The notes under the pieces are model-generated. The model was not told the origin of the DNA. It saw only the letters and a list, made by a program, of their open reading frames with translations, and did no database searches. Source: Vaginisenegalia massiliensis (lineage in GTDB: Bacteria > Bacillota > Bacilli > Lactobacillales > Aerococcaceae). Taken from it: DNA of 64,000 bases. Where the stretch lies: positions 1 through 64,000 of the forward strand of contig NZ_UWPC01000007.1 in the NCBI RefSeq assembly GCF_900604935.1. Direction: 5' to 3'. The translations under genes and the position numbers were made by a program. Positions 34,610-43,586 of this stretch are shown piece by piece. Within the stretch, counting starts at the first letter, position 1, and each line of letters begins with the position of its first letter.

Positions 34610-35533
34610 TTAATATTGTCGCACATAGATACGGTCAACATGGTGGTCGGCCCCTTTATGAATTACAATATTGGCTCGACCCCGTGTTGGCGCAATGTAC
34701 TGGATTAAATTAACTAAATTGATGGTGCGCCAGACTTCCATAGCGTAAGCATGCGCCTCTTTGCGTGGAATATGGCTCATTTCATAATAATAATTATCCG
34801 GATCATGTTGGGCCACATCCATGACCATATCAAAGCGTTCCATAAACCACTTCTGAATGTGTGCCGGATCCGCATCAATATAAATTTTCAAGTCAAAGAA
34901 ATCAGAAATGAAAATCATTTGATTTGAAGGCAACTGCAAAACATTAATCCCTTCAACAATCAAGATATCAGGATGCTCCATCCGCGCCATTTGGTCAGGC
35001 ACGATATCGTAGATTTCATGAGAATAAACCGGGTATTCTACCGCTTCTTCTTGAGTCCGAATCTTAACCATAAAATCAATTAACCGATTCATGTCATAGG
35101 ATTCAGGAAAGCCTTTGCGATTCATGATACCGCGACGAATCAATTCAGCATTGGGATATAAAAAGCCATCTGTGGTCATCAATTCAACACACTTTTCCGT
35201 ATAGCGTTGACGCAATAGCTGATGCAAAACCCGAGCAGTGGTTGACTTCCCTACCGCTACACTCCCGGATATGCCAATAATATAAGGCGTTGAAGGAGTT
35301 TGCTCTTTATTGAAGAAACGGGCCCGTGCTTCTAGCTGGGCTTGATGCTGGATTAATTCACTATCAATGTAATCTAACAAGGGAAAATACACTTCTTCAA
35401 TGTCCTCTTGGGAAAGGCGGTCATTGAGGGAAACTATATGCGCTAGCCCTTCAATGGGCCCTAACTCTAAGGATGGGTTCTGGAATTGATGCCAAGCCTC
35501 ACGACTATATTCATTAAACATCTTGAAATCCAC
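34610..35533 (-). CDS. coaA: Pantothenate kinase type I
   Basis: 307 residues from the GTG at 35533, which follows AGAGGAAGG; an ATG at 35596 would give 328 but has no site. P-loop GSVAVGKSTTAR, then TDGFLYPN, the GIMNRKGFPESYDM block and EGINVLQLP identify the CoaA family. Catalyses the first step of coenzyme A synthesis. Diverges from the mevalonate operon, which consumes acetyl-CoA-derived units, though that may be chance. Confidence 0.93.
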   Translation of the reverse strand: MDFKMFNEYSREAWHQFQNPSLELGPIEGLAHIVSLNDRLSQEDIEEVYFPLLDYIDSELIQHQAQLEARARFFNKEQTPSTPYIIGISGSVAVGKSTTARVLHQLLRQRYTEKCVELMTTDGFLYPNAELIRRGIMNRKGFPESYDMNRLIDFMVKIRTQEEAVEYPVYSHEIYDIVPDQMARMEHPDILIVEGINVLQLPSNQMIFISDFFDLKIYIDADPAHIQKWFMERFDMVMDVAQHDPDNYYYEMSHIPRKEAHAYAMEVWRTINLVNLIQYIAPTRGRANIVIHKGADHHVDRIYVRQY

Positions 35534-35675
35534 TGGCACCTTCCTCTCTATACTGCTTTCCTTAACATTCAAACAAAAAATGATTTTATTGTTCATTTTT
35601 CTTATATTTTAGCATATTAGAAAGTTTCGTGATATACTTTATTGGCTAATAAACACGATATTTAGATGAATCTTC

Positions 35676-35778
35676 GCTATTGTATCATACTTTTTCTGAT
35701 ACAATAGCTTTGTTAAATTTTTCTTATCACGCTTATTCAACGTCTAAGGATGGCCCTTAGCTTATTATACTGATACAA
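35676..35778 (+). promoter_or_regulatory. Leader region of the mevalonate operon with alternative pairing
   Basis: A perfect 12-bp hairpin GCTATTGTATCA/TGATACAATAGC (35676-35687 with 35697-35708) is followed by a T-rich stretch, like a terminator. The octamer TGATACAA of its 3' arm recurs at 35771-35778, fused to the AAGGAGG ribosome binding site, so the 5' arm could pair with either. Suggests attenuation or translational control, not proven. Confidence 0.45.
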
Positions 35779-35792
35779 GGAGGGTGCTCTTG

Positions 35793-36854
35793 GTGAACCA
35801 GGACACAAACAATTATCAGCCTTATGAGGAATACCCTCATGAGTCTGCCAACTATGAGTCAATGCGTCCGCAAGCGGACTCGTCATTAAATGCCTTTGTT
35901 GAAGCCGAAATGACTAAAGCTAATAAAACGGGGCGCGGCCAAGCTCATAGTAAAATCATCTTGATGGGAGAACATGCCGTAGTCTACGACTTCCCCGCCA
36001 TCGCACTACCGTTCAATAAAGTCTCCGCTCAAGCCCAAGTTAGTGGCCGACTACAAGCACCATCGCTACTAGATTGCCAGTATTACCACGGACCTTTGCA
36101 AGAGGCTCCTAGTCATCTGGCTAATTTAGTTAAAGCCGTCGAGTTAACGCGGCAAAGTTTTCGCTTTCCTCTTGAGGAGAGCTTAAACATCCGCATCGAT
36201 TCGACCATTCCTCAAGAAAGAGGCATGGGCTCTTCGGCGGCTGTGTGTGTCGCCCTCGTTCGGGCCATTTGTGATTATTACAACACACCTATCTCGCCTT
36301 ATCAATTACAATTCATTGTGAATCAAGCCGAAGTGATTGCTCATGAGTCCACGTCCGGCATAGACACCCTCATGACTTCAACCTCACAACCGATTATTTA
36401 TCGCAAAAGTAAGAAACCGCATGCCTTCCCTTTGAAGCTCAATGCTTATTTAATTGTAGCAGATTCCGGTATGGCCGGCCAAACTAAACTAGCCGTCCAT
36501 CAAGTCGCTAAATTACGCCAAGCTAAACCTGCCTTTGTTAAAGAAGCCATGGATTCCATTGGCGGATTTGTCCAAAAAGCCTATCACGCTATTCAAGATC
36601 ATGACGTCTTTGAGTTAGGCCGTCTTATGACCTATAACCACTACTATCTCAATCAATTGGGTATATCCAACCAAGGGCTCGATCGAATTGTCAATGCCGC
36701 TTGGTTAGCTGGTGCTCTCGGTGCCAAACTAACCGGTGGTGGACTTGGTGGCTGTGTGATCGCTCTAGCTGCTACCAGTCAAAAAGCACAAGAAGTGGCT
36801 GAAGCGATGAAAGTAGCCGGTGCCGCTCAAACTTGGACGACCAGTCTATATTAA
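35793..36854 (+). CDS. mvk: Mevalonate kinase
   Basis: 353 residues from GTG 35793 behind AAGGAGG. GHMP kinase fold: substrate loop HSKIILMGEHAVVYDFP, ATP loop RGMGSSAAVCVAL, and C-terminal KLTGGGLGGC. Phosphorylates mevalonate. Compared with streptococcal and enterococcal enzymes there are about 50 extra acidic/polar residues before the first kinase strand. A start at the internal ATG (35910) would remove most of them, but that ATG has no clear ribosome binding site. First gene of mvk-mvaD-mvaK2-fni. Confidence 0.92.
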   Translation: MNQDTNNYQPYEEYPHESANYESMRPQADSSLNAFVEAEMTKANKTGRGQAHSKIILMGEHAVVYDFPAIALPFNKVSAQAQVSGRLQAPSLLDCQYYHGPLQEAPSHLANLVKAVELTRQSFRFPLEESLNIRIDSTIPQERGMGSSAAVCVALVRAICDYYNTPISPYQLQFIVNQAEVIAHESTSGIDTLMTSTSQPIIYRKSKKPHAFPLKLNAYLIVADSGMAGQTKLAVHQVAKLRQAKPAFVKEAMDSIGGFVQKAYHAIQDHDVFELGRLMTYNHYYLNQLGISNQGLDRIVNAAWLAGALGAKLTGGGLGGCVIALAATSQKAQEVAEAMKVAGAAQTWTTSLY

Positions 36855-36895
36855 TTATCGTCTCTTCTAGAGATTGAGACGCAAAGGAGCAAAGT

Positions 36896-37888
36896 ATGAA
36901 GCCAACTAACGTTCAACAAGGCCATTATCGCGCCCATACAAATATTGCTTTAATCAAATATTGGGGCAAACGGGATGCCCGTTTATTCTTGCCGCTGACT
37001 TCGAGCCTATCCTTGACTTTGGACGCCTTCTATACCGATACCAAGGTTAGCTTCGATCCAGAACTTTCCCAAGATCAATTTATCTTAGACGGCCAGTTAC
37101 AATCAGACTCTGCCCATGAAACAGTCAGTCGATTCGTTGACTTGTTCCGCCAAGAAGCCGGTGTTCAAACCAGGGTCTTGATTGAATCAACGAATCATGT
37201 GCCGACGGCTGCCGGCTTGGCTTCTTCCGCTTCTGCCTATGCGGCTTTAAGCTGCGCTTGCAATCAAGCGTTAGGACTCAACCTCAGCAATCAAACCCTA
37301 TCGACCTTTGCCCGTCAAGGTTCTGGATCAGCTAGTCGGTCCCTATTCGGCGGATTTGTCCTATGGCATAAGGGCCATGATTTCGATAGCGCCTCATCCT
37401 ATGCAGAAATGATTAATCCGGCTGACTGGGATATCGCTATGCTTGCCGTGGTAGTTAATGCCGGTAGCAAAAAGATTCCTAGTCGCCAAGGCATGCAACA
37501 CACCATTGCAACTTCGCCTTATCATGCCTTGTGGCCCCAAGAAGTCGAACGTGATTTAGCTGCTATTATCCCTGCTATTCAAGCGCATGATTTGGATACT
37601 GTCGGCCAAATCGCCGAACATAACGCAATGAAAATGCACGCCTCCATGTTAGCCGCTAATCCTAGCTTCACATATTTTGAACCTGGCTCCCTATTGGCTA
37701 TGGATTTGGTTCGCCAACTGCGTCAACAAGGTCTTTCGGCCTACTTTACTATGGATGCAGGACCAAATGTCAAAGTCATCTGTCGTCAAAGTCAGCTTGA
37801 TTCGATTCTCAAGGTGTTCAAACAACACTTTGCTGAATCGGCTTTAATTGTCGCTAAACCCGGCCCCGCTCCTTATGCTATTGATTAA
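36896..37888 (+). CDS. mvaD: Diphosphomevalonate decarboxylase
   Basis: 330 residues, normal length. NIALIKYWGKRD at the N-terminus, ATP loop PTAAGLASSASAYAAL (about 102-117), GSGSASRSLFGGF and the catalytic Asp region YFTMDAGPNVKV. ATP-dependent decarboxylation of mevalonate 5-diphosphate to isopentenyl diphosphate. AAAGGAG before ATG; 41 nt after mvk. Confidence 0.95.
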   Translation: MKPTNVQQGHYRAHTNIALIKYWGKRDARLFLPLTSSLSLTLDAFYTDTKVSFDPELSQDQFILDGQLQSDSAHETVSRFVDLFRQEAGVQTRVLIESTNHVPTAAGLASSASAYAALSCACNQALGLNLSNQTLSTFARQGSGSASRSLFGGFVLWHKGHDFDSASSYAEMINPADWDIAMLAVVVNAGSKKIPSRQGMQHTIATSPYHALWPQEVERDLAAIIPAIQAHDLDTVGQIAEHNAMKMHASMLAANPSFTYFEPGSLLAMDLVRQLRQQGLSAYFTMDAGPNVKVICRQSQLDSILKVFKQHFAESALIVAKPGPAPYAID

Positions 37889-37902
37889 GGAGGCTATGGA
37901 TT

Positions 37903-39075
37903 ATGCATTACGATTGCACTCAAGCATTTGAACTCAACTACGATACTATGTTTCAACCCTATCAAGTACAAGTCCCCGGCAAATTATATTTGGCGGGGGA
38001 GTATGCCGTCCTCGAACCCGGTCACCCCGCTATCCTCATGGCTATTGACCGCTACCTAACTTGCCAGATTCGCTTATCTCATCAACCCCAACAAGGATCT
38101 TTTGAATCAGATCTGGCTTCCTTAGGAAAGGTCACTTATCAGCGTGACGCTGACGGCCACATTCATCTGGTTTCAGCTAATGACAGTAAAGATTGGCAGT
38201 ATATCTTAGCCGCCATTGAGACCTTTGAAGCTTTATTGGTCAGCAAAAAACGCCAAGTTCAAGACTATCACCTAAGCTTTACGAGTCAAATGCAAGCCGA
38301 TTCCGGTCAAAAATATGGCCTGGGATCGAGCGGCGCCGTGACAGTAGCTACCATGCAAGCTCTCTGTCATTTTTATGGTTGGGAAATAGAATGCCCTTTG
38401 ATTCAATTTAAATTAGTGGCCATCGCCATGGCTAAAACGGACTCTAAATCCAGTCTAGGTGATGTCGCAGCTAATATTACCGGCGGTATGTGTCTATATC
38501 GATCATTGGACCGCCAATGGTTAAATCAACGGATGCAAGATCCAGACTTTCGGATCGATCAAATTCTTGGTGAAAAGTGGCCACACTTCTATTTAGAACC
38601 CTTATTTTGGCCAGAAAAACTAAGTCTGCATGTTGGGTGGACGCAAAGTCCGGCTTCCTCAGATCAACTAGTGACCCAATTGAAGGGAAGTATTCAAAAG
38701 GATAGCCCTCTTTACCATGATTTTCTCACCAAGGCTCAAATTTGCGTGCAAAACTTAGCCCAAGCGATTCGCCAAGCTGATTTACTGACCCTCCAAAAAG
38801 AGGTGAGTCATTACCGTCACTTATTGGTGAAATTAGACCGTTCCTTCCAACTCAACATTGAGACTCCTAGTCTCAAACGTCTGATCGAAGTGGCTCATTC
38901 TTATCAATTTGAAGCTAAAAGTTCTGGTGCAGGTGGTGGTGATTGCGGAATTGCCATCGGTTCTCGAAATCAGGCTCGTCAGGCCCTATATCAGACTTGG
39001 CAACAAGAAGGCATCCAGCCTTTAGCTGTCGGTCTGGCTCCATTCCGATTCTCTGTTAAACCGTTTAGAAAGTAG
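37903..39075 (+). CDS. mvaK2: Phosphomevalonate kinase
   Basis: 390 residues; the family is usually near 330-370. GHMP kinase with VPGKLYLAGEYAVLEPG, ATP loop YGLGSSGAVTVATM and KSSGAGGGDCGIAI near the end. Phosphorylates mevalonate 5-phosphate. AAGGAGG before ATG; 14 nt after mvaD, so tightly coupled. The order kinase-decarboxylase-kinase-isomerase is that of streptococci and enterococci. Confidence 0.94.
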   Translation: MHYDCTQAFELNYDTMFQPYQVQVPGKLYLAGEYAVLEPGHPAILMAIDRYLTCQIRLSHQPQQGSFESDLASLGKVTYQRDADGHIHLVSANDSKDWQYILAAIETFEALLVSKKRQVQDYHLSFTSQMQADSGQKYGLGSSGAVTVATMQALCHFYGWEIECPLIQFKLVAIAMAKTDSKSSLGDVAANITGGMCLYRSLDRQWLNQRMQDPDFRIDQILGEKWPHFYLEPLFWPEKLSLHVGWTQSPASSDQLVTQLKGSIQKDSPLYHDFLTKAQICVQNLAQAIRQADLLTLQKEVSHYRHLLVKLDRSFQLNIETPSLKRLIEVAHSYQFEAKSSGAGGGDCGIAIGSRNQARQALYQTWQQEGIQPLAVGLAPFRFSVKPFRK

Positions 39076-39083
39076 GGATTAGA

Positions 39084-40184
39084 TTGCCTAAAGAAACACC
39101 CATAAGCATAGCTCAACAACGAAAAAATGATCATATCCGCTTGGCTCTTGCTCAACAAGAACAAGTAAAAGCTTCCTCATTCGATCAAATCCGGTTTGTC
39201 CACCACTCTTTCGCACCCATTCGCTATGACCAAATTGATATTTCTACGCAATGGGCGGGACACCATCATGCTCTGCCATTCTATATTAATGGCATGACCG
39301 GTGGATCCCGCTACGCTAAACAATTTAACCAAGCCTTGGCGCAGGTAGCTAAAGAGACGGGCTTAACCATGGCTTCTGGCTCGGTATCGGCCGCCCTAAG
39401 CGAACCTGATTTAGCGGATACCTTCCAAATTATTCGTCAGACCAATCCCAATGGCTTTATCCTAGCTAATCTTGGGGCGCATCATAACTTAGAAAATGCC
39501 AAACGAGCGGTTGAAATCCTACAAGCCAATGCTTTACAGATTCATTTAAACGTTCCTCAAGAAGTCGTTATGCCGGAAGGCGATCGTGACTTCACCACTT
39601 GGTCGACTAATATTGAAGCCATCGTGAATGGTTTAGGCATACCGGTGGTAGTTAAAGAAGTAGGATTTGGCATGTCTCAGGAGACCATTCAACATCTAGT
39701 CGACCTAGGCGTCCAAACTGTTGATGTCAGTGGCCGAGGTGGTACCAACTTTATTCAAATTGAGAATGATCGACGCGATACGATTTCCTTTGACCTACTT
39801 GGCAATTGGGGCCAATCAACAGCTGAAGCTTTATTAGAAGCTCAAACGTTTATCGAAAATACCGAAATCTTAGCCTCAGGCGGCATTCGGACTTATCTCG
39901 ATGTAGTCAAAGCCCTCAGCTTAGGGGCTCGTGGCGTTGGCTTATCAGGTAAATTCCTTCATATGGTCAAAGAAGATGGCGTCGATGCCACCATCGAATT
40001 CGTTCACAATTGGCAAACAGCCATTCAACATGTCATGCTCATGCTTGGCTGCCAGAACATTAGTGATTTAAGGAAGAAGACAGACCTAATCTTAAGTGGA
40101 GACCTACTCCAATGGGCTCAAGTTCGCGGAATTGAACCTCAGCATTTAGCTAATCGGTCACGAGATAGCAGATATAAATGCTAG
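39084..40184 (+). CDS. fni: Type 2 isopentenyl-diphosphate delta-isomerase
   Basis: 366 residues, TTG start 8 nt after mvaK2. FMN-binding TIM barrel: RKNDHIRLAL, FYINGMTGGS, MASGSVSAAL, VDVSGRGGTNF, and the phosphate loop ASGGIRTYLDVVKAL followed by GARGVGLSGKF. Interconverts IPP and DMAPP using reduced FMN. Last gene of the operon. Supplies precursors for undecaprenyl phosphate and other prenyl lipids. Confidence 0.95.
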   Translation: MPKETPISIAQQRKNDHIRLALAQQEQVKASSFDQIRFVHHSFAPIRYDQIDISTQWAGHHHALPFYINGMTGGSRYAKQFNQALAQVAKETGLTMASGSVSAALSEPDLADTFQIIRQTNPNGFILANLGAHHNLENAKRAVEILQANALQIHLNVPQEVVMPEGDRDFTTWSTNIEAIVNGLGIPVVVKEVGFGMSQETIQHLVDLGVQTVDVSGRGGTNFIQIENDRRDTISFDLLGNWGQSTAEALLEAQTFIENTEILASGGIRTYLDVVKALSLGARGVGLSGKFLHMVKEDGVDATIEFVHNWQTAIQHVMLMLGCQNISDLRKKTDLILSGDLLQWAQVRGIEPQHLANRSRDSRYKC

Positions 40185-40227
40185 CCCTCCTCGAGCATTA
40201 TATTATAGAGATGATACAAAAAATTAT

Positions 40228-40271
40228 AGCAACTAAAATCATGATACATTCATGACTTTAGTTGCTTTTTC
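40228..40271. terminator. Bidirectional terminator after the mevalonate operon
   Basis: Stem AGCAACTAAA/TTTAGTTGCT (40228-40237 with 40257-40266) with an inner ATCATGAT dyad; T tract on the plus side and T-rich on the minus side, so it serves fni and the convergent hydrolase gene. Confidence 0.85.
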
Positions 40272-41336
40272 GTTATTCTTCAGCTTTGATGAGTAAAAAT
40301 CTTTGATAATTTGAACATATTGGTTTGGCTTAGTCCAATGGATATCATGATCTTGAGTGTTTACTTGGATAAGACTAGCATCTTGCGGAAGGCATTCCAT
40401 AACTTCCTGAGCTTGTTTATCAGATAAGGCCCCAAGAAGCAGACCCTTTTCATACTTACTTTTAGCTTTGATAAAGACCGTCTTAGCTTTAATTGAAGAT
40501 AAAATCTGACGCTGATTATAATCCTCAAACCAAGATTGATTATAAAAGGCCTCGCCAAATGCATAATCAAATGGGTAGGATACAGCTTCAAACATACGAT
40601 TGATAGCAGGCGGTAGATAAGTTAATTGAATAGGTCTTTGTGGGTGCTGTTTTTTGTATGCTAAAGCATCCTTAACCATTTTCTGCCATAACCATTCTGG
40701 AAACCAGTCTTTAAAATAACTTCGCTTTAGTGAATAAGCTAGGTAATCTTTCTCTTGGGATTGGTTTAGGAAGTCATGGTACATCTTAAAATCATATTGA
40801 TAGGCAAAGGTGTGCTCCTTCTTACCTTCTTCGGTCGAAAAAAACGGCGTATCTTCCAAGATTAAGCCGCTGACCCAGTCGGGATTTTTGGCTGCAAAAT
40901 AGGCCGCAATTAAACCTCCTGATGAATGGCCCGCTATAATGACAGGCTTTTTAAGATAATGTTTAACAAAATAGACTAAATCTGCGCTAATAGCCTTGGC
41001 TGTATATTTATCTGGATTCCAGGAGGATTTTCCGTGTCCATAGTAATCAAGAGCAATAATCTGATAGTGTTGACTTAAATCCGGCATGACTTTGGCATAA
41101 TCAGTCCAATTCATACCTTGTCCGTGCAAAAGTAAGAGTGTCGGTTTAGCTGAATCAGGTCCTTGGCAATAATTAAGTTTACTTCCATCTGGTAAGCTTA
41201 CTTGTTTTTCAACAAAGCCCAAAGACCGAACCTTCTCTACTGGTTCTTGAATGTAAGTCGCATTCTCTTGATAATAAGATACGCCGAGCCAGACAATTAA
41301 ACCCATAACTAGTAAACAACCAATTTTCCTCTTCAT
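40239..41336 (-). CDS. Membrane-anchored alpha/beta hydrolase
   Basis: 365 residues. N-terminal membrane segment (about 5-21), oxyanion motif LLLLHGQGMNW, DYYGHGKSSWN, nucleophile elbow AGHSSGG (about 136-142), acid region FIKAKSK or downstream, and a final His in NTQDHDIHW near the C-terminus. The lid region is long and helical. AAAGGAG before ATG. Its start is 12 nt after the HTH/AbrB gene, so the two are co-transcribed. Substrate unknown. Confidence 0.8.
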   Translation of the reverse strand: MKRKIGCLLVMGLIVWLGVSYYQENATYIQEPVEKVRSLGFVEKQVSLPDGSKLNYCQGPDSAKPTLLLLHGQGMNWTDYAKVMPDLSQHYQIIALDYYGHGKSSWNPDKYTAKAISADLVYFVKHYLKKPVIIAGHSSGGLIAAYFAAKNPDWVSGLILEDTPFFSTEEGKKEHTFAYQYDFKMYHDFLNQSQEKDYLAYSLKRSYFKDWFPEWLWQKMVKDALAYKKQHPQRPIQLTYLPPAINRMFEAVSYPFDYAFGEAFYNQSWFEDYNQRQILSSIKAKTVFIKAKSKYEKGLLLGALSDKQAQEVMECLPQDASLIQVNTQDHDIHWTKPNQYVQIIKDFYSSKLKNNEKATKVMNVS

Positions 41337-41348
41337 ATTAAGACTCCT

Positions 41349-41765
41349 TTAACTGTCCAGATTATCAAGGGCTTTTTCTGGAACTAAGGCAACGCCTAAT
41401 GGCTTAATATTTTCATCCATTAGAACCGCTAATTTTTCTCCTGGGTTAAGTTGTAAAAGATTTAACGCTTCCTTTGGTAGACATATTTGACCATTTGAAT
41501 CCACTGTTTCTAATCCAAAGAAATGCTGTCCCTCATTTGGAAGGGATAGCAGCGAATCCGTAGTCCTATAATTTACCAAATCATCTAGGCTTACGCGATA
41601 CAGTTCTGCAATTAATAAGCATGAGCGAATATCCGGTAGGGTTTGACCTAACTCCCACTTAGAAATTGTTTGACGAGAAACCTGCAAGTGCTCCGCTAAT
41701 TCTTCTTGTGAGTGATGGGCCTGATTTCTTAAAAAGGCTAAATTTGCACCAAAACTTAACTTCAT
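41349..41765 (-). CDS. XRE-family regulator with AbrB-like C-terminal module
   Basis: 138 residues. HTH_3 domain 1-62 with SQEELAEHLQVSRQTISKWE. The C-terminal part (about 87-130), DSNGQICLPKEALNLLQLNP followed by GEKLAVL, reads like a SpoVT-AbrB swapped-hairpin strand, here lacking a typical second DNA-binding signature. A combined XRE plus AbrB-like layout occurs in some Firmicute regulators. A perfect TAACACA-N1-TGTGTTA dyad stands 62 nt upstream. Probably controls itself and the following hydrolase. Confidence 0.8.
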   Translation of the reverse strand: MKLSFGANLAFLRNQAHHSQEELAEHLQVSRQTISKWELGQTLPDIRSCLLIAELYRVSLDDLVNYRTTDSLLSLPNEGQHFFGLETVDSNGQICLPKEALNLLQLNPGEKLAVLMDENIKPLGVALVPEKALDNLDS

Positions 41766-41826
41766 CCCTTATTTCTCCTCTGTTTTATCATAGGCTAAAC
41801 ATGTCATTCATTCTACATCCTGACTA

Positions 41827-41841
41827 TAACACATTGTGTTA
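41827..41841 (-). promoter_or_regulatory. Candidate XRE operator
   Basis: 15-bp perfect palindrome TAACACATTGTGTTA overlapping a minus-strand TATAGT -10-like element, upstream of the XRE/AbrB gene. Confidence 0.5.
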
Positions 41842-41857
41842 ACTTTACGGGCAAAAT

Positions 41858-41892
41858 AAAAAGTAGCAGAAAAATCATTTCTGCTACTTTTT
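41858..41892 (-). terminator. Intrinsic terminator of pepD
   Basis: Perfect 13-bp stem (41858-41870 with 41880-41892), T run on the minus strand, just after the stop codon. Confidence 0.9.
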
Positions 41893-41900
41893 ATATTTAA

Positions 41901-43373
41901 TTATTGAGCTGTTGTGCTTTCTTGAGTTGTTTCTGGTACTTGTTGAGCTAATTGTTTTTCAAGTTCTTGTAACATCTTGAAGGCTTCGTCTGCTGTAGCC
42001 ATTGACGTTTCAGTTGCCCATTTAGCGGCTTCTTTAGGATCTTGACCGAATTTAGCGATTAACTCTTGATCTTTAGCTGGTTGTTCAGCAATTAGACGTT
42101 GTTCTAATTCCAAGATTTTAGAACGAGTCACGTCTTGTAAATTAGCTTCATCAGTTAAGGCCATATCTTTCAAGTGACTTGCAACCCAATAGAATGAAGT
42201 TGGATCGTATTCTTTAGTTTGAACTTTGTAAGGTGCAGCTGTATCCGTGATATTTCCATAGTATGGTAAGTAAGGTGAATTCAACGGACTACCCATAGCT
42301 AACCACATAACACCAGGAACTTCGGCTGGCATACCTTCTTTAACTTGGAAGATGTGAGCTTCCATCGTATTAACATTTCCGATTGGATATAAACTACCTT
42401 CTGGTTCTTTTTCTCCTTCTTTAACGCGGTCGTTTGTTGGGAATTCACCATTGAAACGATTGCGTTGAAGCGCCATCACATCAGCAACAGAGAATTTCTT
42501 ATCTGTTGATTGTAATAAATCGAAGTTTTCATCTTCTAAAGTTACAGTTGAATCTGGGTCTAAAGCTTTGATACCAGACCACATACGTGAAGAGTTACGC
42601 ATGCTCGCTTCTTTAGGGTTGTAAGATTTAGCTACTAAGATTTTATCCCCATCTTTTTCGATCGTTTTAGCTTCTTCCGCTACTTTCACCAAGTCTTTAG
42701 ACACAATCATGTTTTGGTCGTTAGGATCGATTGCACCCATCCAGAATGCATTTGGGAACACAGCGTATTTATCGCTTGGCAATACCATTGCTGCATATTG
42801 GTGGCCTGAAAGAATTTCCATATACCAGGTTTCTTTTTGGTCAGCTAAGATAAGAACGTCACCTTCAGCTGCCCCTTTTTCATCTAGTAATTTAGCAATC
42901 ATTTCGATTCCTTCACGTGCAGACTTAACATGAGGTAATACTACATTCGTTAAGTGTGATTCAGCTAATCCATCTTCTACATATGGGTCTACTTTTTGAA
43001 TTTCATCGCTAGCTCCTGCTGAAACTGTCATATCGGCTACTACACCAAATTCGTTGAAGCCTGCTTCATGGAAGTCTCCATCTTCTGGCGTTACGTCAGG
43101 AATAGCCGTATATTTGTAGCTTTCAGCTGGCAATTCGAAGGTAAAGCCATTTGATTTATCTTCGTATTTTGCTCCTTTTTCATTTTTCTTTGCTTCAACC
43201 ACGATAAAGGTTTTGTTGTGATTTTCTTCTAGGTCTTCTGTCCGACCAAAAATCACACTGCCATCATCAGTTAAATCTTTACCCACATATACTCCTGTGC
43301 AGGCAAAAGCAGGTTGTACAAATAATAAACCAGCGGCTGCTAAAGCGGCTGCTTGTCCGAAAAGTTTTTTCAT
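41901..43373 (-). CDS. pepD: Secreted C69 family dipeptidase
   Basis: 490 residues. Signal peptide 1-24 ending AFA, so that Cys25 of ACTGVYVGKDLT becomes the N-terminal nucleophile after cleavage, as required for this Ntn-hydrolase family. Other family motifs: GRTEDLEENHNK, FGVVADMTVSAG and the C-terminal QRLIAEQPAKDQEL helix. Cleaves dipeptides, here probably outside the cell. A Gln/Thr-rich end follows. The promoter carries a perfect catabolite-responsive element. Confidence in the exact name is lower than in the family. Confidence 0.9.
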   Translation of the reverse strand: MKKLFGQAAALAAAGLLFVQPAFACTGVYVGKDLTDDGSVIFGRTEDLEENHNKTFIVVEAKKNEKGAKYEDKSNGFTFELPAESYKYTAIPDVTPEDGDFHEAGFNEFGVVADMTVSAGASDEIQKVDPYVEDGLAESHLTNVVLPHVKSAREGIEMIAKLLDEKGAAEGDVLILADQKETWYMEILSGHQYAAMVLPSDKYAVFPNAFWMGAIDPNDQNMIVSKDLVKVAEEAKTIEKDGDKILVAKSYNPKEASMRNSSRMWSGIKALDPDSTVTLEDENFDLLQSTDKKFSVADVMALQRNRFNGEFPTNDRVKEGEKEPEGSLYPIGNVNTMEAHIFQVKEGMPAEVPGVMWLAMGSPLNSPYLPYYGNITDTAAPYKVQTKEYDPTSFYWVASHLKDMALTDEANLQDVTRSKILELEQRLIAEQPAKDQELIAKFGQDPKEAAKWATETSMATADEAFKMLQELEKQLAQQVPETTQESTTAQ

Positions 43374-43395
43374 AAAATTTCCTCCCTACAATTTC

Positions 43396-43417
43396 TGAAA
43401 ACGTTGTCACGTTTTCA
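43396..43417 (-). promoter_or_regulatory. Catabolite-responsive element (cre)
   Basis: TGAAAACGTTGTCA (43396-43409) matches the CcpA consensus TGWAANCGNTNWCA at every position; the site extends to an 8-bp arm dyad TGAAAACG-N6-CGTTTTCA. It lies just downstream of the -10, a position that blocks transcription when CcpA binds. Confidence 0.75.
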
Positions 43418-43419
43418 TA

Positions 43420-43448
43420 AGTATATTCCTCAACCGCTTTCATATCAA
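43420..43448 (-). promoter_or_regulatory. Promoter of pepD
   Basis: Minus-strand TTGATA (43443-43448), 17-bp spacer, TATACT (43420-43425). Confidence 0.75.
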
Positions 43449-43505
43449 GAAAATTTTGATGAGAAAATTTTCTAAAATGTTAAAAAATACTAAGAGAGAA
43501 AAACA

Positions 43506-43546
43506 AAAAACTTATCATCGTGCCTTTGATGCGATGATAAGTTTTT
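43506..43546 (-). terminator. Intrinsic terminator of the flavodoxin-rpiA-pdp operon
   Basis: Perfect 15-bp stem (43506-43520 with 43532-43546), T run on the minus strand. Confidence 0.9.
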
Positions 43547-43586
43547 ATTACAGCTATTTAAATTGACGTAAATTATTTAACGGAAA

